From GCA-020352575 sp041635475 (GTDB lineage Bacteria; Actinomycetota; Acidimicrobiia; Spongiisociales; JAENVV01): a DNA stretch of 19,115 bases. Positions 12,045-19,115 of this stretch are shown here, in pieces. Position 1 is the stretch's first letter, and each line of letters begins with the position of its first letter. The position numbers and the translations under genes are program-made. Under the pieces are notes generated by a model that made no database searches, was not told the DNA's origin, and saw only the letters and a program-made list of their open reading frames with translations. The stretch spans positions 1-19,115 of the forward strand of contig JBFKVA010000041.1 of NCBI GenBank assembly GCA_041635475.1, in the 5' to 3' direction.

Positions 12045-12049
12045 CCCCC

Positions 12050-13477
12050 GTGAGTGTCTCAGTCAACGAAGTCGGCCCGTTCGAGCGGATGGTCTCCTTC
12101 ATGATCCCCGAGGCCGACCTCGAGCAGGCGAAGAACCGCGCTGCCCGCAAGCTGGCCAGGGAGGTGCGCATCCCCGGCTTCCGCCCCGGTCGAGCCCCTC
12201 GCAAGGTGGTGGAGGCCGCCATCGGCCCCGATCGGATCCGTTCGGAGGCGATCGATGAACTCCTGCCGGGGAAGGTCGGCGAGATCCTCGCCACCGAGGG
12301 CCTGGTGGCGGCCGTGCCCCCGTCGCTCGATGCCCTGCGGGATGTGGACGGTGGGTTCGAGGTCGATGTCAAGGTTGCGTTGTGGCCGGTTCTCTCGGTG
12401 GTCCCGACCTACGTGGGGCGGGAGATCACCGTCGACTCCCCGGTCGTCACCGACGACGAGCTCGACGAGCAGATCGAGCTCATGCGCGAGCAGTTCGCCG
12501 ATGTGGAGGAGGTCGACCGGCCGGCCGAAGAGGGCGACTACACCGTTCTCAATCTCACCGGCTGGCGGGACGGTGTCGCCATCGAGGAAGTCAACGCCGA
12601 CGGGCTCTTCTACGAGGTCGGTTCGGGCATGCTCATCGAGGGCCTCGACACCCACCTTCCCGGGGTCACCAAGGGAGGCATCGTCGAGTTCGACGGCTCG
12701 CTCCCGGAGGGTTTCGGCGAGCGGGCGGGCGAGTCGGTCACCTTCCGGGTCCTCGTGTCCGAGGTACGGGAGAAGGTCCTCCCCGAGTTCACCGACGAAT
12801 GGGTGTCCGAGATCACCGAGTTCGCCGACGTCGAGGCGTTCACAACCACGCTTCGCCGGCGCCTCGGGCAACGAAAGCTCGAGTCGATCGCCGAGTCCTA
12901 CCGACGGTCCCTCCTCGACGCCATCAGCGGTGACGTCGACATCGAGGTCCCCGAGGGGATCATCCAGTCCGAAATGGACGACCTGCTCCACCGGTTCGTG
13001 CACCGGCTGGAGGAGCAGGAGGTCTCGCTCGAGGACTACTTCAAGGCGACGGGCCTGGACCGTCAGCAGTTCGTCGACGACCTCGCCAAGCAGGCCGCCT
13101 ACACGGTGAAGGTCAACCTGGCCCTGGACGCCATCGCCGACGACGCCGGCATCGAGGTCACGAGCGATGAACTCCACGGCGCCGTCGAGGCGCTCAAGGC
13201 CATGGTCGGCCCCGAGGCGGGCGAACTCCGCCTCGAGGGGACCCCTCAGGAGAAGCGAATCGCCACTGATATCCTCCGACAGAAGGCGATGGAGGCATTG
13301 CTCGCATCCGCGGTCCCCGTGGACGGGAGTGGGGCTGCGGTCGACTTCAAGGCCCTCGCCGTCGAGCTCCAGGAGCCCGAGGACGAAGGCGGTGACGTCG
13401 AGCCGACCGAGGAAACGGTTGACTCGGACGCCGCGTTTCAAGACACTGACCCCTCCACAGAGGATGAAGAGGAATGA
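12050..13477 (+). CDS. tig: Trigger factor (ribosome-associated chaperone/prolyl isomerase)
   Basis: Binds the ribosome exit tunnel and shields nascent chains. The 475-residue product has the N-terminal ribosome-binding domain with the signature GFRPGRAP (43-50; GFRKGK in E. coli). A PPIase (FKBP-like) domain lies at about 160-245, ending VSEVREKVLPEF, and a long helical C-terminal chaperone domain follows. The last 40 or so residues form a very acidic tail (EPEDEGGDVEPTEE through STEDEEE) beyond the chaperone domain. The start is GTG 12050, set by AAGGAG; the frame is open to 11951 but only through tRNA-His. It overlaps clpP by four bases (ATGA), forming a tig-clpP-clpX operon that joins folding with degradation. 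No separate promoter is evident between tRNA-His and tig, so read-through from the tRNA promoter past the 11997-12022 hairpin is plausible. Confidence 0.95.
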   Translation: MSVSVNEVGPFERMVSFMIPEADLEQAKNRAARKLAREVRIPGFRPGRAPRKVVEAAIGPDRIRSEAIDELLPGKVGEILATEGLVAAVPPSLDALRDVDGGFEVDVKVALWPVLSVVPTYVGREITVDSPVVTDDELDEQIELMREQFADVEEVDRPAEEGDYTVLNLTGWRDGVAIEEVNADGLFYEVGSGMLIEGLDTHLPGVTKGGIVEFDGSLPEGFGERAGESVTFRVLVSEVREKVLPEFTDEWVSEITEFADVEAFTTTLRRRLGQRKLESIAESYRRSLLDAISGDVDIEVPEGIIQSEMDDLLHRFVHRLEEQEVSLEDYFKATGLDRQQFVDDLAKQAAYTVKVNLALDAIADDAGIEVTSDELHGAVEALKAMVGPEAGELRLEGTPQEKRIATDILRQKAMEALLASAVPVDGSGAAVDFKALAVELQEPEDEGGDVEPTEETVDSDAAFQDTDPSTEDEEE

Positions 13478-14091
13478 GCTTCTCGAACTACTTGGTCCCG
13501 ACCGTCGTCGAATCCACGAGTCGAGGTGAGCGCGCCTACGACATCTACAGCCGGCTGCTCAAGGACCGAATCATCTTCCTCGGCACCCCGATCGACGACG
13601 CCGTCGCCAACCTCATCATGGCCCAGCTGCTCCACCTCGAGAGCGAGGACCCCGACAAGGACATCTACCTCTACATCAACAGCCCGGGCGGGTCGATCAC
13701 GTCGCTGTTCGCCATCTACGACACCATCCAGTACATCGGACCTTCGGTGAGCACGGTGTGCATGGGGATGGCGGCGTCGGCAGCCGCGGTCATCCTGGCC
13801 GGTGGCGCCCACGGCAAGAGGTTCGCCCTGCCCCACGCCCGGATCATGGTGCACCAGCCGCATGGCGGCGCACAGGGCCAGGCGTCCGACATCGAGATCC
13901 AGGCCAAGCTCATCATCAAGATGCGGGAGCAGCTCAACGAGATCCTCGCCGACCACACCGGCCAGACCGTTGACAAGGTGACGGTCGACACCGAACGGGA
14001 CTATTGGATGCTCGCCGATGAAGCCTTGGAGTACGGTGTCATCGACGCGGTGATCACGAAACGTGAACTCGCCGCCGTCCAGGCGGAGTAG
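13474..14091 (+). CDS. clpP: ATP-dependent Clp protease proteolytic subunit ClpP
   Basis: Serine peptidase that forms the tetradecameric barrel of ClpXP. The 205-residue product has the intact triad Ser102 (GMAASAAAV), His127 (MVHQPHGG) and Asp176 (DTERDYWM), plus YLYINSPGGSIT of the oxyanion-hole region. The residues after the catalytic Ser read AAAV, like actinobacterial ClpP2, whereas HQPHGG resembles ClpP1, so it is not clearly either. The N-terminus is short (MSFSNYLVPTVVE), with the propeptide-like region before the axial loop. ATG 13474 overlaps the tig stop and is preceded by GAAGAGGA, suggesting translational coupling. Many actinobacteria carry clpP1-clpP2 in tandem here; only one copy lies at this locus, directly followed by clpX after 11 bp. 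Confidence 0.96.
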   Translation: MSFSNYLVPTVVESTSRGERAYDIYSRLLKDRIIFLGTPIDDAVANLIMAQLLHLESEDPDKDIYLYINSPGGSITSLFAIYDTIQYIGPSVSTVCMGMAASAAAVILAGGAHGKRFALPHARIMVHQPHGGAQGQASDIEIQAKLIIKMREQLNEILADHTGQTVDKVTVDTERDYWMLADEALEYGVIDAVITKRELAAVQAE

Positions 14092-14102
14092 AAAGGCAGC
14101 GG

Positions 14103-15350
14103 GTGGCCAAGTTCGGCGAAGGCGGAGAGCTCGTCAAGTGCTCGTTCTGCGGCAAGTCGCAGAAACAGGTCACCAAACTCATCGCCGGCCCGGGCGTCTA
14201 CATCTGCAACGAATGCATCGAGCTCTGCAACGAGATCATCGAAGAGGAGCTCTCGGCCGCCGACCAGGGCGACTTCACCGAACTCCCCAGCCCGGCCGGG
14301 ATCTACTCCTTCCTCAGTGAGTACGTCATCGGCCAGGACCGCGCCAAGAAGACACTGTCGGTTGCCGTCTACAACCACTACAAGCGGGTGCGAAGCGGGA
14401 AGCGACACAACGACGACGTCGAGTTGCAGAAGTCGAACATCCTCATGGTGGGCCCGACCGGCTCGGGCAAGACGGAGCTGGCCCGCACCCTGGCCCGCCT
14501 CCTCAACGTCCCGTTCGCCATCGCCGACGCCACGGCCCTCACCGAGGCCGGTTATGTGGGCGAGGACGTCGAGAACATCCTCCTCAAGCTCATCCAGGCC
14601 GCCGACTTCGACGTCAAGCGGGCCGAGCAGGGGATCATCTACCTCGACGAGATCGACAAGATCGCCCGCAAGGCCGAGAACCCGTCGATCACGAGGGACG
14701 TGTCAGGGGAAGGCGTCCAGCAGGCCCTCCTCAAGATCCTCGAGGGGACCGTGGCCTCGGTCCCTCCCCAGGGCGGGCGCAAGCACCCGCACCAGGAATT
14801 CGTGCAGATCGACACGTCGAACGTGCTGTTCATCTGTGGTGGCGCCTTCGCCGGCCTCGAGGACGTGATCGCCGATCGGGTCGGGAAGCGCTCGGTCGGG
14901 TTCGGGGCCGACGTCAAGTCCCACAAGGCGCTCGGTGCCCGGGAACTCCTTTCCCAGGTGACGCCCGACGACCTCCACAAGTTCGGCCTCATCCCCGAGT
15001 TCATCGGGCGGCTCCCGGTCGTGGCGACCGTCGACGAACTCGACCTCGACTCGCTCGTCCGGATCCTCACCGAACCACGCAACGCCCTGACCCGCCAGTT
15101 CGCCCGGCTCTTCGAGATGGACGACATCGAACTCACGTTCACGACGGGGGCGTTGCGGGCCATCGGTGAGCAGGCCATGGCCCGGGGCACCGGGGCGCGT
15201 GGTCTGCGCAGCATCCTCGAGGAGGTCCTCCTGGAGACGATGTACGAGCTTCCCTCCCGCACCGATGTGGCTCGGGTCGAGGTCACCGAGGAAGCGGTCG
15301 CCAAGCGAACCGCACCCCCGGTGATCCACCTCCACGAACGAAGCGCCTAG
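14103..15350 (+). CDS. clpX: ATP-dependent Clp protease ATP-binding subunit ClpX
   Basis: AAA+ unfoldase that recognises tagged substrates and feeds ClpP. The 415-residue product has the N-terminal C4 zinc-binding domain (C13, C16, C35, C38 in KCSFCGK and ICNECIELC). It also has Walker A GPTGSGKT (117-124), pore-1 loop GYVG (150-153), Walker B IIYLDEIDK (178-186), the RKH-type loop (GGRKHPHQEF), an IGF-like ClpP-docking region and sensor 2 (GTGARGLRSILE). The start is GTG 14103, 11 bases after the clpP stop, with AAAGG just upstream; GTG rather than ATG may hold its expression below that of ClpP. It is the third gene of the tig-clpP-clpX operon. No strong terminator is visible in the 79 bp before valS, which has its own -10 box. 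Confidence 0.97.
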   Translation: MAKFGEGGELVKCSFCGKSQKQVTKLIAGPGVYICNECIELCNEIIEEELSAADQGDFTELPSPAGIYSFLSEYVIGQDRAKKTLSVAVYNHYKRVRSGKRHNDDVELQKSNILMVGPTGSGKTELARTLARLLNVPFAIADATALTEAGYVGEDVENILLKLIQAADFDVKRAEQGIIYLDEIDKIARKAENPSITRDVSGEGVQQALLKILEGTVASVPPQGGRKHPHQEFVQIDTSNVLFICGGAFAGLEDVIADRVGKRSVGFGADVKSHKALGARELLSQVTPDDLHKFGLIPEFIGRLPVVATVDELDLDSLVRILTEPRNALTRQFARLFEMDDIELTFTTGALRAIGEQAMARGTGARGLRSILEEVLLETMYELPSRTDVARVEVTEEAVAKRTAPPVIHLHERSA

Positions 15351-15397
15351 CGCGGGCACACCCGGTGGGGTCGGCGGGCACAGGACCTCGGGCGAAG

Positions 15398-15403
15398 TAC
15401 CAT
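15398..15403 (+). promoter_or_regulatory. -10 box of valS
   Basis: TACCAT, 26 bases before ATG 15430, giving a leader of about 20 nt with only a weak SD (GGACGAG). CGGGCA at 15375-15380 is a 3/6 -35 match at 17 bp spacing. No T-box or other long leader fits in this short gap. Confidence 0.45.
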
Positions 15404-15429
15404 CCCCCGCTCTCCGGACGAGCGCTGTC

Positions 15430-18027
15430 ATGAACCCCACCTACGAGCCGAATGAGATCGAGACCGCCTGGTACGACCGGTGGGAGCAGGCCGGCGTCTT
15501 TCGACCCGAGGTGAACCCCTACGGGGAACCCTTCTGCGTGGTGATACCCCCGCCCAACGTCACGGGCCAGCTCCACATGGGCCATGCCCTCAACCACGCC
15601 ATCATCGACGCCATCGTGCGCCGCAAGCGCATGCAGGGGTACGCAGCCCTGTGGGTCCCCGGGACCGACCACGCCGGGATCGCCACCCAAAACGTCGTCG
15701 AACGCGAACTGGGGGCCGAAGGCCTGTCCCGCCACGACCTGGGCCGGGAGGCCTTCGTCGAGCAGGTGTGGGAGTGGAAGCGGCGCTCCGGGGCCCGCAT
15801 CACCCAGCAGATGCGGCGACTCGGCAGCTCCTGTGACTGGACCAGGGAGCGGTTCACGATGGACGACCGCCTGTCGACGGCCGTGCGCGAGGTGTTCGTC
15901 ACGCTGTACGAAGAGGGCCTCGTCTACCGGGGCGACCGCATCATCAACTGGTGCCCCCGGTGCACGACCGCCCTCGCCGAGATCGAGGTCGAGTACTGGG
16001 ACGAGGACGGCGAACTCGCCCACATCGCCTATCCCCTGACCGAGGGCGACGGCCAGGTCGTCGTCGCCACCACCAGGGCCGAGACGATGCTGGGCGACAC
16101 GGCGGTGGCCGTGCACCCCGATGACCCGCGGTACGCCGGGCTCGTCGGTCGGACCGTGACCCTGCCCCTCGTCGGCCGCCAGATCCCGATCATCGCCGAC
16201 GACCACGTCGATCCCGATTTCGGGACCGGGGTCGTGAAGGTGACACCGGCCCACGACCCCAACGATTTCGCCATCGGGGAGCGCCACGGACTCGAGTCGG
16301 TGACGATCATGGACGACCACGGTTTCATCATCGGGGACCTGTTCGCGGGCCTCGATCGATTCGACGCCCGCCGGGCCGTCAAGGAGGCCCTCGAAGCCGC
16401 GGGACTCCTCGTCTCGGTCGAGGACCATCGTCACTCGGTGGGGCACTGTTATCGGTGCGACACGGTCGTGGAGCCCTACCTCTCACTCCAGTGGTTCGTG
16501 GAGGTCAGGCCCATCACCGACCCCGCCATCGACGCCGTGCGCAACGGCGAGAGCCGGTTCGTACCCGAGCGGTGGCAGAACTCGTACTTCCACTGGATGG
16601 AGAACCTGCGGGACTGGTGCGTGAGCCGCCAGATCTGGTGGGGCCATCGTATCCCCGCGTGGTACTGCGACCAGGCGAGCGAAGGGTGCCCGGCGGTCCA
16701 CGTGTCGCGCACGGACCTCTCGGCCTGCCCCACCTGCGGTGGCCCGGTGACCCAGGACGAGGACGTCCTCGACACGTGGTTCTCCTCGGCACTGTGGCCG
16801 TTCAGCGTGTTCGGATGGCCCGACACGACGCCCGACCTCGAGACGTTCTACCCCAACGGGGTGATGGTCACCGGGTTCGACATCATGTACTTCTGGGTCG
16901 CCCGGATGATGCAGATGGGCATCCACTTCATGGGGAAGGCTCCGTACCCCGACATCGTCATCCACGGCCTCGTCCGAGCCGGGGACGGGCGCAAGATGTC
17001 CAAGTCGCTCGGCAACGCCATCGATCCGCTCGACGTCGTCGACGAGTACGGGGCCGACCCGCTCCGTCTCGCCCTCCTGCAGGCCGCGGCCCCGGGGCAC
17101 GACGTGTCCCTCGACATGGAGTGGGTGGCAGGCGCCAGGCGTTTCGGCAACAAGGTCTGGAACGCGGCCCGGTTCGTCCTGGCCGGCATGGACGGGACCC
17201 ACGCGCCACCCGATGGTGGGTACCCGGGCGACGTGGGACCGGCCGAGGCGTGGATCCTCCACCGGTTGGCGGAGGTGACGGCCAGGTTCGACACGCTGTG
17301 CGACGGCTACCGCTTCTCCGACGCGTTCGGACTCCTCTACAACTTCATGTGGGCGGAGGTCTTCGACTGGTACCTGGAGATGGCCAAGGTCGGGCTGCGC
17401 TCCGACGCCACGGCGGCTTCCACCCGCCAGACCCTGGGCGTGGTCCTGCGCGACGTCCTCAAGCTCCTCCACCCGGCGATGCCGCACCTCACCGAGGAGT
17501 TGTGGGGGCACCTCGTCGGTGATGGTCTCATCGCCGCCTCCCGGTGGCCGGATCCCCCGGCCCGCCCGGCACCGCCCGGCGTCGAGACCCTGCAGGAGCT
17601 GATCGGGAAGGTGCGGTCGTTCCGATCCCAACACGGCGTCAGTCCCCGCGTGCCGATCGAGTTGCTGATTCATGGCCCGTCCGGGACGATCGCCGACTGG
17701 TGGCACGGCCAACTGGACGCCTTGGCCAACGCCTCGGTGACGCCGGTCGCCGACGAACTGGGGGCCGGGCACACGAGGCTGGTGGCGGGGCCCGTCCACT
17801 CGTTCATCGCCCTGGCGGGCCTCATCGACATCGACGCCGAACGCGACCGGCTCACCCGGGCCGTGGCCGAGATCGACAAGGTCCTGGGAAGGGCGGAGGC
17901 CAAGCTGGGCAACCCCGGATTCCTCGACAAGGCCCCCGACGACGTCGTGGCCAAGGAACGGGCCAAGGTGGCCGAGCTCTCGGAGCGACGGGCGTCGCTG
18001 CAGAGCCAGCTGAACGAGCTGGGATGA
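15430..18027 (+). CDS. valS: Valyl-tRNA synthetase
   Basis: Class I aminoacyl-tRNA synthetase charging tRNA-Val. The 865-residue product has the HIGH-type motif HMGH (49-52, in TGQLHMGHALNH) and the KMSKS motif (522-526, in GDGRKMSKSLGN). The CP1 editing domain starts at TTRAETMLGDTAVAVHP, and DEDVLDTWFSSALWPFS is typical of ValRS. An anticodon-binding helical domain follows, then a C-terminal coiled-coil arm (about 795-865) that contacts the tRNA. A Cys cluster precedes DEDVLDTW; its first pair is C-x6-C (CDQASEGC) before a normal CPTC, so the zinc ribbon may be altered. ATG 15430 starts right before the conserved YEPNEIE..W. It overlaps folC by four bases (ATGA), the common valS-folC arrangement. 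Confidence 0.97.
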   Translation: MNPTYEPNEIETAWYDRWEQAGVFRPEVNPYGEPFCVVIPPPNVTGQLHMGHALNHAIIDAIVRRKRMQGYAALWVPGTDHAGIATQNVVERELGAEGLSRHDLGREAFVEQVWEWKRRSGARITQQMRRLGSSCDWTRERFTMDDRLSTAVREVFVTLYEEGLVYRGDRIINWCPRCTTALAEIEVEYWDEDGELAHIAYPLTEGDGQVVVATTRAETMLGDTAVAVHPDDPRYAGLVGRTVTLPLVGRQIPIIADDHVDPDFGTGVVKVTPAHDPNDFAIGERHGLESVTIMDDHGFIIGDLFAGLDRFDARRAVKEALEAAGLLVSVEDHRHSVGHCYRCDTVVEPYLSLQWFVEVRPITDPAIDAVRNGESRFVPERWQNSYFHWMENLRDWCVSRQIWWGHRIPAWYCDQASEGCPAVHVSRTDLSACPTCGGPVTQDEDVLDTWFSSALWPFSVFGWPDTTPDLETFYPNGVMVTGFDIMYFWVARMMQMGIHFMGKAPYPDIVIHGLVRAGDGRKMSKSLGNAIDPLDVVDEYGADPLRLALLQAAAPGHDVSLDMEWVAGARRFGNKVWNAARFVLAGMDGTHAPPDGGYPGDVGPAEAWILHRLAEVTARFDTLCDGYRFSDAFGLLYNFMWAEVFDWYLEMAKVGLRSDATAASTRQTLGVVLRDVLKLLHPAMPHLTEELWGHLVGDGLIAASRWPDPPARPAPPGVETLQELIGKVRSFRSQHGVSPRVPIELLIHGPSGTIADWWHGQLDALANASVTPVADELGAGHTRLVAGPVHSFIALAGLIDIDAERDRLTRAVAEIDKVLGRAEAKLGNPGFLDKAPDDVVAKERAKVAELSERRASLQSQLNELG

Positions 18028-19115
18028 TCGAGACCAGGGACCAGGCGATCGCCTGGCTCGACAGCCACATCGGCAGGGGGACCCGACCGGGGCTCGAACG
18101 CATGGCGGCACTGCTGGCGATGCTCGGCGACCCGCAGGACGCCTATGAGGTCATCCATGTCGCCGGCACGAACGGCAAGACCACCGTGTCCCGGGTGGCG
18201 GCCTCGCTCCTCGTCGCCCACGGGCTCCGGGTCGGGACGACGATCTCACCCCACCTCGAGGCGATCGAGGAGCGGCTCATGCTCGACCTCGTCCCGGCCT
18301 CGCCGGCGGCGTTCGTGGAGTCGGTTCGTGACCTGGCGGGGTTCGTCGAGCTCTTCGAGGCGCGCACGGCCTTCGAACCCACCTATTTCGAGCTCTCCAC
18401 GGCCCTGGCGCTCTCACACTTCGCGGCAAGTGCGATCGACGTGGCGGTGGTGGAGGTGGGCATGGGCGGCCGGCTCGACGCCACCAACGTCATCGACGCC
18501 GAGGTGGCCGTCGTCACGTCCATCGCCCGGGACCACATCGAGTGGCTCGGCGACACCCTCGAGGCCATTGCCGGTGAGAAGCTGGCGATCGTGAAGGAGG
18601 GATCGGTCCTCGTCACCGGGCCCCTCCCGACGTCGGTGGCCCCCCTCGCCCGGGCCCGGACGGCCGAGATGGGCGCCACCCATGCGGAGTGGGGGAGGGA
18701 CTACGCCATCAGGGAGGCGAGGATCGCGGTCGGGGGGTGGTCCCTTGACGTGTCCGGCGTCCACGGGGAGTACGACGACCTCTATCTCCCTCTCCACGGC
18801 CGCCACCAGGCGGTCAACGCGGTCGTTGCCCTGGCCGCCACCGAAGGGCTGTTCGGACGGGCCCTCGACCCCGACGCGGTCGTCGAGGGATTCGCCACTG
18901 CCTCATCACCCGGGAGGATCGAGGTCGCCTCCCGGGATCCGTTCGTGATCATCGACGGCGCCCACAACCCCTCGGGGTTCGAGGCGCTGACCACGACGCT
19001 CCTCGAGGAGTTCGGCGATCGGGCCTGGGTCGTGGTCATGGGAGCGATGGGCGACAAGGAACTGGCCGAGATGGTCAAGCACCTCGCCGGCATCACCGAG
19101 GAGATCTTCGTGACC
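18024..19115 (+). CDS. folC: Folylpolyglutamate synthase / dihydrofolate synthase, 3' truncated by window edge
   Basis: Mur-ligase-family enzyme that adds glutamate to folates and, in bifunctional forms, to dihydropteroate. Reading from ATG 18024 the frame stays open for 364 codons to the window end. Visible features are the P-loop VAGTNGKTTVSRV (about 48-60), SPHLEAIEERLML (the folate/omega-loop region), PTYFELSTALAL, the EVGMGGRLDATNV motif, TSIARDHIEWLG with the metal-binding His, LHGRHQAVNAVVAL at the start of the C-terminal region, and DGAHNPSG in the C-terminal domain. About 60-80 residues should be missing at the C-terminus. The start overlaps the valS stop by four bases, so it is coupled to valS. 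Mono- or bifunctional activity cannot be told from this sequence. Confidence 0.94.
   Translation, partial: MIETRDQAIAWLDSHIGRGTRPGLERMAALLAMLGDPQDAYEVIHVAGTNGKTTVSRVAASLLVAHGLRVGTTISPHLEAIEERLMLDLVPASPAAFVESVRDLAGFVELFEARTAFEPTYFELSTALALSHFAASAIDVAVVEVGMGGRLDATNVIDAEVAVVTSIARDHIEWLGDTLEAIAGEKLAIVKEGSVLVTGPLPTSVAPLARARTAEMGATHAEWGRDYAIREARIAVGGWSLDVSGVHGEYDDLYLPLHGRHQAVNAVVALAATEGLFGRALDPDAVVEGFATASSPGRIEVASRDPFVIIDGAHNPSGFEALTTTLLEEFGDRAWVVVMGAMGDKELAEMVKHLAGITEEIFVT

Noticed and set aside
11951..12049. Longer trigger factor starting inside tRNA-His
   Set aside because: AAGGAG five bases before GTG 12050 and the family N-terminus (SVSVNEVGPFERM) fix the start; the upstream part is tRNA and hairpin.
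15351..15429. T-box or other riboswitch upstream of valS
   Set aside because: The gap is only 79 bp with a -10 box 26 bases before the ATG; there is no room for a T-box leader and no T-box sequence is seen.
16483..18111. Minus-strand open frame of 542 codons opposite valS
   Set aside because: Shadow of valS with low-complexity Arg/Val/His composition, crossing the valS-folC junction.

Overview
The window is about 19.1 kb of GC-rich DNA (roughly 70 % by eye), densely packed with housekeeping genes on both strands. Gene content and signals point to a high-GC actinobacterium. The Mec/JAMM - MBL - rph - rdgB series matches part of the mycobacterial Rv1334-Rv1341 order. Many genes have a TANNNT -10 box ending 6-7 nt before the start codon, as in leaderless actinobacterial genes. 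The tig-clpP-clpX-valS-folC order with a single clpP differs from mycobacteria and streptomycetes, and I would guess Acidimicrobiia or a relative. That placement is inference only.

Layout. 1-696 (+): C-terminal part of an NAD(P)-dependent malic enzyme, cut by the window edge. 699-3797 (-): the ABC-F translation factor EttA followed by a soluble PAS histidine kinase. 3877-5802 (+): a DinG/XPD-type Fe-S helicase divergent from ettA. 5897-7868 (+): DEAD-box RNA helicase, a DUF983 zinc-ribbon membrane protein and a JAMM metalloprotease, joined by 1-nt and 4-nt overlaps. 7912-9973 (+): an Rv1339-like metallo-beta-lactamase-fold hydrolase, RNase PH, and the RdgB/HAM1 nucleotide pyrophosphatase.

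10002-11992: a small non-operonic tRNA cluster on both strands (Arg-TCT, Gly-TCC, Pro-TGG, Lys-CTT, Leu-TAG, His-GTG). It is interleaved with an 87-residue three-helix membrane protein, two short tandem-repeat arrays, a strong hairpin terminator, and an unnamed protein that looks like a PD-(D/E)XK (ExQ variant) nuclease domain joined to a winged helix.

12050-15350: tig-clpP-clpX, a protein folding and ATP-dependent proteolysis operon. 15430-19115: valS and folC; folC runs off the right edge.

The genes serve mainly RNA metabolism, translation and proteostasis (tRNAs, RNase PH, DEAD-box helicase, EttA, ValRS, trigger factor, ClpXP), with DNA repair and nucleotide-pool cleaning (DinG, RdgB) alongside. 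I see no CRISPR array, insertion sequence, phage or classical defence island. The least-explained items are the nuclease-like/winged-helix protein, the heptamer repeat array feeding the tRNA-Leu promoter, the 17-bp palindrome upstream of the small membrane gene, and the very regular TANNNT-N6/7-start architecture, which two tRNA genes share.
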